From the NCBI RefSeq assembly GCF_037975245.1, contig NC_092564.1, forward strand, positions 27,326,984-27,390,983: 64,000 nt of DNA, written 5' to 3'. The notes beneath the pieces were generated by a model that made no database searches, had not been told where the DNA came from, and saw nothing but the letters and a program-made list of their open reading frames with translations. Source of the stretch: Apostichopus japonicus. Taxonomy: Eukaryota; Echinodermata; Holothuroidea; Aspidochirotida; Stichopodidae. This document shows positions 52,001-53,910 of this stretch, piece after piece (positions within the stretch are counted from its first letter, which is position 1; each line of letters starts with the position of its first letter). The translations under genes were made by a program, and so were the position numbers.

Positions 52001-52957
52001 TTTAATGATGATAGATCCATACATAGACTGCGAGCGACTTCCTAAACATTCAGTCTCCTCACCTTTTTCAAAGTACCCCGATTCAAGGTGGCGTCTTTCC
52101 TGGCCTTGGGGTCAGATGGGTCGTCCTCATCTCGACATAATGAATATTCATCATAATTGGTCACCCCTGAAGGAAGGAAGTAAGAAAAAAATATATCTAA
52201 AACTCAACTCACTGTGGACGATAATAGCTATAGCCAACGGTAGGATTTGGAAGGAAGAGGCGATGGGCCTTGAACCGTCTAAGCACCCAATGGAGAGGCA
52301 GAGTGATATAATGTTACCAGTTTATAAATTGCTAGGTAAATGGGACAGGAGCTGCTAAAACTGACTTTTCCAAATTTGTCAAGTCTTTTCATCTTTGGAG
52401 GATCAATAACACTTGAGTCATGACTAATTTTCCGATATGATCCGTTCAAGCCCATCTCAGAGAAATAGAAATGTGGTCCAGCTTTCCCAGTTTAGGTGAA
52501 ATCTGCACGTGCTAAAAAGCCCAGATGAGATCTGGTATACCTGAAAATAGCCAGCAAAACCTTATAGAGACGACCAGGTTTCAAAGATACAGTAACTTTT
52601 GGATGACATGAACCAAAGGAAGGTGGAAAGGTCCTGTTAGAGCTAGGCCCTGGTACTGGTATATAGGGCATATGGGGGCAGGGCAGCTACATCTGATTTT
52701 GGTTCTACCAGCAAGACTTACCTATATGCTAGGGCTGTGAGTACAGTGATCTCAGGGATAAATAACAAGCGTGTGTCATTGTTACTGGTTTTCTTATTCT
52801 TGCTGCTACAGCAGGAAAACGCTAAAGAGGAGCAGCCGTAACGATATAAAGTTGTTAGCGTTAAAAATTGATTTCAACGGTGTTGTCAACCTCGGAACTT
52901 ACCCAACTTGGTACAAATAGTAACCAGCATCTGACTAGCTGTGTGGCTGTCATCGAT
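299..52957 (-). CDS. TLN: Talin gene, partial (F1 to R8), 31 constitutive exons
   Basis: Talin binds the NPxY motif of beta-integrin tails through its FERM F3 (PTB-like) domain and couples it to actin and vinculin through a rod of helical bundles. Joining the 31 exons gives a continuous frame of 1460 codons that aligns with human talin-1 from about residue 104 to 1545, with no stop and every phase matched. Landmarks include the F3 integrin-pocket RRWAASPK, the linker motif LEDSVSP, the R3 threonines equivalent to T809, T867 and T901, and the R7 glycine equivalent to the KANK-binding G1404. All introns are GT-AG. Two in-frame cassette candidates and several alternative exons sit within it. The F0 exons lie beyond 64000 (first visible intron over 11 kb), and R9 onwards lies before base 1. 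Whether this is the only talin in the genome cannot be seen here. Confidence 0.97.
530..845. repeat. Degenerate ~60-bp minisatellite in the R8 intron
   Basis: At least five diverged copies of a unit containing CTACAGGATATAATA, GCAGCTGTTGCTAC and ACTTATTAAATGC follow head to tail with a period near 60 bases. Confidence 0.7.
972..1026. repeat. (TCTG)n microsatellite
   Basis: About 13 uninterrupted copies of the tetranucleotide GTCT/TCTG, a typical polymorphic locus. Confidence 0.95.
1240..1506 (-). CDS. TLN: Talin exon 30 (R7 to R8 start)
   Basis: The 267-bp exon encodes ALGEAMVGITKNAKTGNLPQ and, later, ATAQAAYLVGISDPSSVAG and QFARANQAIQAACQKLI, ending STQPE. The third residue is the Gly equivalent to human G1404, in the KANK-binding surface of R7. 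LVGISDP marks the R7-R8 connection, and R8 helix 1 is FARANQAIQ. Phase 0/0, donor GAG|GTAAGT. Confidence 0.97.
3303..3486 (-). CDS. TLN: Talin exon 29 (R6 end, R7 start)
   Basis: The 184-bp exon completes Arg (AG|A) and encodes AVTDSINQLLNTFMQSAPGQ, KECDNALRQIQAVKSILDNI and NEPINDWSYFECQDHVMAQS, K. It is close to human AVTDSINQLITMC, APGQKECDNALREL and PINDMSYFGC. R7 begins at APGQ. Acceptor TTTCTTTTCAG, donor AAG|GTAAAT. Confidence 0.97.
4180..4319 (-). CDS. TLN: Talin exon 28 (R6)
   Basis: The 140-bp exon encodes NKEAQGQMVGSLKGISVSSS, KLLLAVKAMSVDPNAPNAKN, QLAAAA plus AG of a split Arg. Human NLKGISMSSSKLLLAAKAL and APNLKSQLAAAAR align. Acceptor GATTTTTACAG, donor AG|GTTAGG. Confidence 0.97.
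5051..5254 (-). CDS. TLN: Talin exon 27 (R6 helices 2-3)
   Basis: The 204-bp exon encodes LPENALSRSYQDHQNALNQA, AQGLNEASVELVSASRGTPE and QLSSAAIKFSKDFQELMDAG, then VGMARTAP. Human AQSRLNEAAAGLNQAATELV, QASRGTP and FLEAGVEMAGQAP align. It is the canonical acceptor exon of the 20-kb intron. Phase 0/0, acceptor CCCCCCTTTAG, donor CCC|GTAAGT. Confidence 0.97.
6498..6551 (-). CDS. TLN: Candidate alternative first exon for a rod-only talin
   Basis: An ATG (A at -3) opens 18 codons, MSGDITSFLSPAYKRLPT, ending at a consensus donor ACG|GTAAGT in phase 0. It joins directly to talin exon 27 at 5254, about 1.2 kb away. None of the nearby upstream AG dinucleotides would give an in-frame internal exon, which favours a first exon. 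A TTATTTAAA motif 55-65 bases upstream of the ATG could act as a TATA-like element. The product would begin in R6 and contain the rest of the rod. Mammalian TLN2 is known to make short rod-only isoforms from internal promoters, so this would have precedent. Short length leaves chance as a real option. Confidence 0.4.
10971..11095. repeat. Three-copy ~42-bp tandem repeat
   Basis: The unit CTGACTAACTGGACGTTTAA followed by TGAACAAAGGTTACTATTACC occurs three times in a row with few changes; the near identity points to recent expansion. Confidence 0.85.
13628..13670 (+). repeat. G-rich tract with G-quadruplex potential
   Basis: GGGGGAGGGAGGGAGGGGGG followed by GTGGGTGGGTGGGTG on the plus strand gives several sets of four G-runs. 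It sits just downstream of the stop codon of the candidate terminal exon at 13680, so in that transcript it would be a C-rich 3' UTR. Confidence 0.6.
13680..13799 (-). CDS. TLN: Candidate alternative terminal exon, acidic C-terminus
   Basis: After a strong acceptor (TTTTTCTTGCCTACATCTGTGTAG) there are 39 codons in phase 0 followed by TAA TAG. They begin NLRQRSEAQIDVRDNDHNAW and end with DEYEIIDMPAAVRTEPSTP. Composition (acidic, Trp/Tyr/Met, Pro at the end) is protein-like and quite unlike intron noise. It would splice in frame from the 15966-15868 exon, giving a talin made of head, R1-R5 and a private tail. DEYEIID fits the loose acidic-aromatic-x-x-hydrophobic pattern of LC3-interacting motifs and also YxxPhi sorting signals; both readings are speculative. 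The nearest clear AATAAA on this strand is about 1.3 kb downstream, near 12350. Confidence 0.5.
   Translation of the reverse strand, partial: NLRQRSEAQIDVRDNDHNAWDEYEIIDMPAAVRTEPSTP
15868..15966 (-). CDS. TLN: Candidate alternative exon in the R6 intron (helix-like, in frame)
   Basis: The 99-bp exon (33 codons, phase 0/0) has acceptor CACCTGCTTTTAG and donor TCT|GTATGT. It encodes LEEPLLQRYSTSYETLSEAA, then ILSSEELQAFLNS. Its base composition is clearly richer in GC than the intron around it, as expected for coding sequence. The first 20 residues resemble the start of canonical exon 27 (LPENALSRSYQDHQNALNQA) and human R6 (LPPSTGTFQEAQSRLNEAA). It therefore looks like a duplicated, diverged copy of the R6 helix-2 exon. 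It joins in frame to talin exon 26 upstream and to the terminal exon at 13799 downstream. A nested unrelated gene is the main alternative. Confidence 0.55.
16385..16480. repeat. Degenerate (GACA)n microsatellite
   Basis: GACAGACAGACAGA-type repeats with interruptions; the open frame through it on the plus strand is low-complexity and not a gene. Confidence 0.85.
17600..17785 (-). CDS. Possible alternative terminal exon A inside the R6 intron
   Basis: After a good acceptor (CTTTTTCACATTTGATCAG) there are 61 open codons in phase 0 ending in TAA. They start LPDGFVSSVENNQIVARYLS, include MELKGQPRGSHLVKYLES and end KAETK. Spliced from talin exon 26 it would give a truncated protein. Placed beside canonical exon 27 it keeps LP at the start and ELxxxxRG(S/T) at the same offset, but gapless identity is only about 20%, so a decayed exon duplicate is a guess. 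No AATAAA lies close downstream. A chance open frame is a fair alternative. Confidence 0.25.
   Translation of the reverse strand: MPDGFVSSVENNQIVARYLSAGNSVFLDMELKGQPRGSHLVKYLESQSKQLFTANLKAETK
19081..19288 (+). CDS. Candidate last exon of an unidentified plus-strand gene
   Basis: A plus-strand acceptor (GAAATTTTCAACAG) is followed by one base and then a frame of 68 codons ending in TGA. It starts LKRMQEYHRKMQKLVIEENK, includes SAEKLTAKAIREGNL and ends with an Arg/Ser-rich tail (RRERKPSPTNRSRSRKNQFR). A TAATAAAAG polyadenylation-type signal follows near 19486. The helical, then basic composition is gene-like and unlike surrounding intron. I found no upstream plus-strand exons that I trust, and I do not recognise the protein. 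It lies antisense inside the talin R6 intron. A decayed retrocopy is also possible. Confidence 0.4.
23466..23546. repeat. ~21-bp tandem repeat
   Basis: Four copies of a unit like GATTGAACGATTCAAATC in tandem, period about 20-21 bases. Confidence 0.8.
25189..25308 (-). CDS. TLN: Talin exon 26 (R5 end, R6 start)
   Basis: The 120-bp exon encodes VAKAVSQALNNCMNCLPGQR, DVDMAIRSVLEGSKGLMSGK, matching human VAKAVTQALNRCVSCLPGQRDVD. It ends in phase 0 (AAG|GTTAGT) and is followed by the 20-kb intron that holds the alternative exons. The canonical partner is exon 27 at 5254. Confidence 0.97.
25360..25670. repeat. Degenerate repeat between talin exons 25 and 26
   Basis: Recurring AGAGTAACT, TAACCCA and CAGCCA(C/A) blocks every 40-60 bases indicate an old minisatellite filling most of this 432-bp intron. 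Confidence 0.5.
25741..26052 (-). CDS. TLN: Talin exon 25 (R5, largest exon here)
   Basis: The 312-bp exon (104 codons, human about 1085-1188) encodes PANCAAQLGSTSKGVGASMA, SLLTSAAQGNENHTGIAARD, SLTAAVRGVAATTTD and, at its end, NPENQQRLAQ. Human STKAVSSAIAQL, QGNENYAGIA and QQRLAQ align. Phase 0/0, acceptor TTTGAACAG, donor CAG|GTAAGT. Confidence 0.97.
26053..28495 (-). other. TLN: Talin introns around exon 24
   Basis: The 26053-26889 and 27019-28495 introns contain a short (AC)n near 27367 and T-runs; no further exon or mobile element is recognisable. Confidence 0.6.
26890..27018 (-). CDS. TLN: Talin exon 24 (R5 helix 1)
   Basis: The 129-bp exon encodes AQEACGSLELDNAVEMIRTL, NDELDQMHQTAEDGKLVPLP, GQV, equivalent to human AQEACGPLEMDSALSVVQNL and GKLKPLPGE. 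Two overlapping donors occur (CAG|GTGGTG and GTG|GTGAGT). The second keeps phase 0 and human spacing, so I use it. Acceptor CATTTCTAG. Confidence 0.95.
28496..28522 (-). CDS. TLN: Candidate 27-bp microexon at the R4/R5 boundary
   Basis: Nine codons, phase 0/0, encode AEGFIDYQE between canonical exons 23 (AAAAK) and 24 (AQEACG). The acceptor is a T-rich stretch ending CAATCCAG; the donor is GAG|GTACTG, which is suboptimal and fits optional use. Vertebrate talins join AAQK directly to AQEACG. The residues look coding, but at 27 bp chance cannot be excluded. RNA evidence would decide. Confidence 0.4.
28523..29395 (-). other. TLN: Intron between exon 23 and the 27-bp microexon
   Basis: Intronic. 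Contains a 19-base G-rich run near 29045 on the plus strand; no exon seen. Confidence 0.6.
29396..29530 (-). CDS. TLN: Talin exon 23 (R4 end)
   Basis: The 135-bp exon encodes PGNNLVTASKAAVPTVSDPS, SAMQLNNVSKNLANALAELK, AAAAK. Human PGGKMVAAAKASVPTIQDQASAMQLSQ and ALAELRTAAQK align. It ends at the human 1040 equivalent, the R4/R5 boundary, where a 27-bp microexon candidate follows. Phase 0/0, donor AAG|GTAAGT. Confidence 0.97.
29905..30292. repeat. Minisatellite in the R4 intron
   Basis: Seven or so copies of a unit containing TTTACCTGGTAGGGCATAGT, AATATGCTATGCAAGGTACT and CATGTAACAA in tandem, period about 55-60 bases. CATAGTATTATGCTATG is itself near-palindromic, so each unit could form a small hairpin. 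Confidence 0.85.
30474..30587 (-). CDS. TLN: Talin exon 22 (R4)
   Basis: The 114-bp exon encodes VTAEHIPALVHGVRDSMNQP, DSTKAQVNLINASQNFLA. It aligns with human AVAEQIPLLVQGVRGSQAQPDS and LIAASQSFLQ. No long open frame flags this exon; it was found by splice sites and homology. Phase 0/0, donor GCA|GTAAGC. Confidence 0.96.
30937..31050 (-). CDS. TLN: Talin exon 21 (R4)
   Basis: The 114-bp exon encodes NAAKQAAALSTQTISAAQGA and DLHNTNKSSQQELIDECR, matching human HAAKQAAASATQTIAAAQ and the LVQSCK helix. Phase 0/0, acceptor TTTTTAACAG, donor AGG|GTAAAA. Confidence 0.96.
31290..31370. repeat. Long perfect-type inverted repeat (hairpin)
   Basis: GAAAGAAACAAAAGGAAA...TTGGAACCGACA is mirrored by TGTCGGTTCTAATTCTTTCC...CTTTCTTTC around a short loop (TAACGTTA-like). 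The arms are about 30 bases. It lies in the 366-bp intron between exons 20 and 21, close to the exon 20 donor. It may be a miniature inverted-repeat element. Confidence 0.75.
31417..31545 (-). CDS. TLN: Talin exon 20 (R3 helix 4)
   Basis: The 129-bp exon (human 876-918) encodes GCAGSPNDAAQQHRLRQAAE, DLRSATNLAANNALKKKLIT, RLE. Thr in RSATNLAA is the T901 equivalent, and NALKKKL matches human NAIKKKLVQRLE. Phase 0/0, acceptor GTCGTTCTAG, donor GAG|GTGAGA. Confidence 0.97.
31546..32533 (-). other. TLN: Intron between cassette candidate and exon 20
   Basis: Includes a GGACTGG/GGTTGGA-type G-rich minisatellite (31660-31800). The rest shows no recognisable feature. Confidence 0.6.
32534..32590 (-). 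CDS. TLN: Candidate 57-bp cassette exon inserted in R3
   Basis: A 57-bp open segment (19 codons, phase 0/0) encodes PSYQGVVTIIGDKKVHSEK. It has a strong acceptor: TTCTATTCTAG, with a perfect TACTAAT branch-site motif about 20 bases upstream. The donor is AAG|GTGAGA. It lies between exons 19 and 20 and would add 19 residues right after the equivalent of K875, in the loop between helices 3 and 4 of R3. Human and mouse talins have no residues here, so exons 19 and 20 read correctly without it. This points to an alternatively spliced insertion rather than a constitutive exon. Confidence 0.65.
32896..33027 (-). CDS. TLN: Talin exon 19 (R3, helices 2-3)
   Basis: The 132-bp exon (human 832-875) encodes ASSLLVGAIKGDAEGLGEGD, SQQKLLGAARELADATARMI and EAAK. 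Thr in LADATARM is the T867 equivalent; the T833 position is Ser (ASS versus ATS). Its last helix corresponds to the human vinculin-binding site at about 852-876. The next canonical exon is 20, but a 57-bp cassette candidate lies in between. Confidence 0.97.
33028..34704 (-). other. TLN: Introns flanking talin exon 18
   Basis: Two ~0.7-kb introns (33028-33740, 33969-34704). Nothing beyond splice sites is recognisable. Confidence 0.6.
33741..33968 (-). CDS. TLN: Talin exon 18 (R2 end, R3 start)
   Basis: The 228-bp exon encodes human-equivalent 756-831. It starts QATEDENLLMNVGEAATAVT and contains ALNDLLQHVKQ and ACDRIVVATDKLFSSVG, ending EMVKQAKVLAQ. The Thr in IVVATDKLF falls exactly at the position of human T809, one of the buried threonines that destabilise R3 and make it the first bundle to unfold under force. 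Phase 0/0. Confidence 0.97.
34705..34806 (-). CDS. TLN: Talin exon 17 (R2)
   Basis: The 102-bp exon encodes VVAPTISNPACQEQLVEAAK, LVAKSVERVVDSSK, equivalent to human 722-755 (VVAPTISSPVCQEQLVEAGR). It follows a strong pyrimidine tract (TTTTTCTTCTTGCTCTTAAG); the donor AAG|GTTTGT is weaker than its neighbours. Confidence 0.96.
35139..35306 (-). CDS. TLN: Talin exon 16 (R2)
   Basis: The 168-bp exon encodes DTLMQLAKAVANATATLVLN, SKNVASTAEEEEMRNQVIGE and ATNCALNTSQLVAVTR. It corresponds to human 666-721 (DALMQLAKAVASAAAALVLKAK, ATQCALSTSQLVACTK). Phase 0/0, acceptor TCGATATGCAG, donor AGG|GTAAGT. Confidence 0.97.
35405..35618. repeat. Tandem duplication (~105 bp, two copies) at the exon-17b position
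   Basis: Two copies of a block containing CTCTCCTGGGTAAAGTT, AGAAATTACAAAGGACACAT and GACAGGTTGACC, about 95% alike. They fill the short intron between exons 15 and 16, the place where mammals carry cassette exon 17b. Confidence 0.9.
35670..35771 (-). CDS. TLN: Talin exon 15 (R1-R2 junction)
   Basis: The 102-bp exon encodes NRQELLSAANKVAEAQSALF, QAMSSTGYMEPGFQ. Human RQNLLQAAGNVGQASGELL and DPHFQ align. It ends at the residue equivalent to Gln665, the point after which mammalian TLN1 can insert cassette exon 17b. I see no equivalent in-frame exon in the 363-bp intron that follows here. Confidence 0.95.
35772..36421 (-). other. TLN: Intron between talin exons 14 and 15
   Basis: 650 bp, no feature recognised. 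Confidence 0.6.
36422..36575 (-). CDS. TLN: Talin exon 14 (R1, first vinculin-binding helix)
   Basis: The 154-bp exon completes Ile and reads SSNMTEMTKGIKMLAALLEE, EDGSQNLIDATKDMMMAFKD, LLNAASPETEE. It aligns with human SNLTEMSRGVKLLAALLEDE. The amphipathic helix LIDATKDMMMAFKDLLNAA occupies the place of the human vinculin-binding site at about 606-636; vinculin binding itself is inferred from family knowledge. Confidence 0.95.
36730..36887 (-). CDS. TLN: Talin exon 13 (R1)
   Basis: The 158-bp exon encodes ASLQWRKNEIDLNRQMVESQ, MSAMAAATAGIITQSNDPNE and RDYTVIGSHVTT plus AT of a split Ile. The pattern WRKN...DYTxxG...TTI matches human AWRKN and DYTAVGCAVTTI. Donor AT|GTAAGT. Confidence 0.95.
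37000..37245. repeat. TAGTGTTACAC minisatellite
   Basis: Some 18 copies of a 12-14-base unit, CTAGTGT(T/G)ACAC(T/C), in tandem in the 1.3-kb intron between exons 12 and 13. Two variants (GTTACACT, GTGACACC) alternate, giving a higher-order pattern. Confidence 0.9.
38161..38295 (-). CDS. TLN: Talin exon 12 (linker end, R1 start)
   Basis: The 135-bp exon encodes NSARQPGLTSAQMNLKSSID, YSFTTMEDSMRNLDEKHQLN and IGDDE. LTSAQ aligns with human LTSAQQALTGTINSS, the start of rod bundle R1. Phase 0/0, acceptor TTGCATCTAG, donor GAG|GTATTA. Confidence 0.93.
38655..38830. repeat. ~37-bp minisatellite next to talin exon 11
   Basis: Five copies of AGTCAGCAATATGGAATAAC followed by ACAACACAGAAGTTA, ending about 30 bases from the exon 11 donor. 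Confidence 0.88.
38861..38946 (-). CDS. TLN: Talin exon 11 (linker, low-complexity)
   Basis: The 86-bp exon completes Ala (G|CT) and encodes GHISRGEMGDPLHAMSTGQG, then HTAHQPPM. It is the poorly conserved Gly/His/Met-rich part of the linker (human GQMHRGHMPPL region). Coding assignment rests on exact phase fit (2 in, 0 out), the acceptor TTCTTTGTAG and placement. Donor ATG|GTAAAA. Confidence 0.88.
38947..40571 (-). other. TLN: Introns flanking talin exon 10
   Basis: No feature other than poly-C runs near 39240 and 40170. Confidence 0.6.
39703..39871 (-). CDS. TLN: Talin exon 10 (F3-rod linker)
   Basis: The 169-bp exon encodes KKGKDRTGIEGEEEATLLED, SVSPAKATFIQHQSNSKG and QYEMGSVAMPGIMRQGGQ plus G. 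The Ser-Pro of LEDSVSP is conserved with human S425, a proline-directed phosphosite. The human calpain site (Gln433/Gln434, in VLQQQ) is not obvious: the equivalent reads FIQHQSNS. Acceptor CTACCCTAG before six A, donor G|GTAAGG. Confidence 0.94.
40572..40739 (-). CDS. TLN: Talin exon 9 (F3 PTB core)
   Basis: The 168-bp exon encodes ILKTWPLTHVRRWAASPKSF, TLDFGDYSEAYYSVQTTEGE and QIGQLIGGYIDIILKK. It carries the equivalents of R358 and W359 (RRW), the residues that bind the integrin NPxY motif, and the C-terminal F3 helix. It is almost identical to vertebrate talins over SPKSFTLDFGDY and YYSVQTTEGEQI. Phase 0/0. Confidence 0.98.
40740..42262 (-). other. TLN: Introns flanking talin exon 8
   Basis: Purine-rich stretch at 40790-40830 and G-rich stretch at 41258-41350 on the plus strand; no genes seen. 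Confidence 0.6.
41375..41464 (-). CDS. TLN: Talin exon 8 (F3, integrin-activating loop)
   Basis: The 90-bp exon encodes EKMKGKNKLVPRLLGINKES, then VVRVDERTKE. The KGKNKLVPRLLGI stretch is nearly invariant in talins and includes the equivalent of L325, which contacts the membrane-proximal helix of the beta-integrin tail and is required for activation. Phase 0/0, acceptor TTTCTCAG, donor GAG|GTATGT. Confidence 0.97.
42263..42367 (-). CDS. TLN: Talin exon 7 (F2 end, start of F3)
   Basis: The 105-bp, phase 0/0 exon encodes EHKKLLGVNELDAKVRYTQL, then CRSLKTYGITFFLVK. Human equivalents are AKVRYVKLARSLKTYGVSFFLVK. It spans the F2-F3 junction; FFLVK opens the first F3 beta strand. Acceptor TCATCCTACAG, donor AAG|GTAGGA. 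Confidence 0.96.
42668..42990. repeat. TTTTG / TTTGTACTCTTTTG low-complexity array
   Basis: Tandem TTTTG and then about ten copies of a unit like TTTTGTACTCTTTTGTTTTG. Open frames across it on the plus strand (LFCFVLYS-type repeats) are artefacts of this repeat. Confidence 0.9.
43361..43424 (-). CDS. TLN: Talin exon 6 (F2)
   Basis: The 64-bp exon completes Asp (GA|T) and encodes LKVMLPKEYVKIKGIEKKIF plus V. It aligns with human LKEFLPKEYVKQKGERKIFQ. Acceptor TGATTTACAG, donor GTG|GTAAGG. It lies in a longer chance open frame whose flanks are intronic. Confidence 0.95.
44658..44785 (-). CDS. TLN: Talin exon 5 (F2)
   Basis: The 128-bp exon reads SRDAILNGTHPCSQEEATQL, AGTQCQIL and EAKHKAGFL, plus GA of a split Asp. 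It matches human ARDDILNGSHPVSFDKACEFAG and KHKAGFLD in the acyl-CoA-binding-like F2 domain. The KHK residues belong to the basic face that contacts acidic phospholipids in vertebrate talin. Donor GA|GTAAGT. Confidence 0.95.
47307..47400. repeat. 47-bp direct duplication
   Basis: AAGCAATTAATTCTTACAAT followed by GTTATTCATTATATCATCACC occurs twice, adjacent, with two substitutions. Confidence 0.9.
47826..47968 (-). CDS. TLN: Talin exon 4 (F1 end to F2)
   Basis: The 143-bp exon completes Leu (T|TG) and continues NWLDHTRTLREQGVED, then FRRKYFYSDQNVDKRDPVQL and NLLYVQ. This is among the most conserved parts of the talin head (human NWLDHGRTLREQG and FFYSDQNVDSRDPVQLNLLY). Acceptor GCTGGCAG, donor CAG|GTAAGG, phase 0 exit. 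Confidence 0.97.
48403..48481 (-). CDS. TLN: Talin exon 3 (F1 loop end)
   Basis: The 79-bp exon encodes DKDKTSILRDEKKMDTLKRK and LHTDDE, plus the T of a split leucine codon. It aligns with human RKDKTLLRDEKKMEKLKQKLHTDDEL. Donor T|GTAAGT. It is separated from the upstream exon by a 3.6-kb intron that contains the 399-bp tandem array. Confidence 0.95.
48747..51809. mobile_element. 3-kb repetitive element with a 399-bp tandem array
   Basis: The block is bounded by GGTTCCTTGCTT (48747) and its exact reverse complement AAGCAAGGAACC (ends 51809). Inside, the marker TGACCTTTGGTGAC recurs at about 49281, 49680, 50079 and 50478 with an exact spacing of 399, then at 50774, 51439 and 51587 (deleted or fused units). 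The right end also folds on itself (GGTTCCTT...AAGGAACC at 51784-51809). No coding sequence for a transposase is visible, so this would be non-autonomous or a satellite captured between element ends. It fills the intron between talin exons 2 and 3. Confidence 0.6.
51721..51767. repeat. (AC)n microsatellite
   Basis: About 20 AC dinucleotides with one interruption near the right end of the 3-kb repeat element. Confidence 0.95.
52063..52166 (-). CDS. TLN: Talin exon 2 (F1, start of the F1 loop)
   Basis: The 104-bp exon starts by completing a glycine codon (G|GG) and reads VTNYDEYSLCRDEDDP followed by a charged stretch ending GTLKK. The NYDEYSL core matches human NHDEYSL. The Asp/Lys-rich part is the start of the flexible insertion in F1. 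In vertebrates that loop is a phosphorylated, membrane-interacting element; here it is more acidic (RDEDDPSD). Donor AAG|GTGAGG. Confidence 0.95.
52903..52957 (-). CDS. TLN: Talin exon 1 of window (F1 domain start)
   Basis: This 55-bp exon encodes IDDSHTASQMLVTICTKL plus the first base of a glycine codon. It corresponds to human VDDSKTVTDMLMTICARIG in the ubiquitin-like F1 domain. The acceptor is CTCATACAG and the donor is G|GTAAGT. It begins in phase 0, so the preceding exon (F0 and early F1) ends on a codon boundary; I found no such exon up to base 64000. Confidence 0.93.
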
Positions 52958-53124
52958 CTGTATGAGAGAACAAAAAAACAAGACAAAATTAAGGATGATT
53001 TTACTTCAAAACTACTCAATTGACTGGAACACTTTGCTGGACAGTTTTGGTGGTACTGTCACCTGGGGGGGGGGGGGAATTAATGGTTTGGGGACAACGA
53101 GTCACTTGTTATATCACTCCAGAC

Positions 53125-53910
53125 GGGGGCCCCGTTAGTTTGAGGACCGGTTAGTTACCTCCCCTAAAACACAGTAATTTCCTCCCCTAAATCAGAGGGG
53201 AGGAAACTAAAATATTTCAGGGGAGGCATGTTGGCTAGGCTATGTGGAAAGAATAGATGTAGTAAGTGGAATAACTGTAGGAAAAGATTTAAGGGAGAAA
53301 AGTAATGTTAAGCAAGGAAAACAACGCATTTGGTTATATATTAAACTAACATACTATTTTCAAGGAGAAGACTGCTGTTCTGGTGCAGGCTCTGACGGCA
53401 CATTTTCTTTCATAGAGTAGGATAAAGAAAGTTGTGTTAGTATGAAGGAAAATAGGAAATGTGACGGGGTACCTTATTTGTGTATCTGTTCAGTGATGGA
53501 AAGATAAATAGTGTTTGTGAAAAGGCCAGATTGTGTGCATAGGACTGTATGCGATCATGGGGTGATTTACTTGCGTGGAATTCAAAGTGGTAATGGGAAG
53601 ATCAATTGAGTTTCTTTTGATTGCTAGTATGGTATTCATTGTGGGAATGGAATACCGAAGTAACTTTACAATCCTGAAAGTGTGTGTAATGAATAATTCT
53701 TAGTCCGTACACTACTAAAAATGAACTCTTTCCACATAGCCTAGCCAATTTGTCTTCTCTCTCTCTTTCCTCTCCTGAGAAATGTTAGTTTCCTCCCCTG
53801 AAAAATGTTAGTTTCCTCCCCTAAAAACGTTAATTTCCTATGATTTAGGGAGGAAAGTAACATTTTTCAGGGGAGGAAACTAACGGGTCCGGAAACTAAC
53901 AGGAGCCACC
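53125..53910. mobile_element. Fold-back element with long terminal inverted repeats
   Basis: The left arm (CCCCGTTAGTTTGAGGACCG, several CCTCCCCTAAA blocks, GGCTAGGCTATGTGGAAAG at 53231-53250) is mirrored by the right arm (CTTTCCACATAGCCTAGCC at 53728-53746, blocks of TTAGTTTCCTCCCCT, CTAACGGGTCCGGAAACTAA). Arms are roughly 130-180 bases and carry internal TTTCCTCCCC repeats in both orientations; the 480-bp centre has no recognisable protein. This fits a MITE or foldback transposon in the talin 5' intron. Confidence 0.65.

Noticed and set aside
51825-52358. 177-codon plus-strand open frame
   Set aside because: It runs antisense across talin exon 2, which keeps the opposite strand open; the rest is poly-G and intron.
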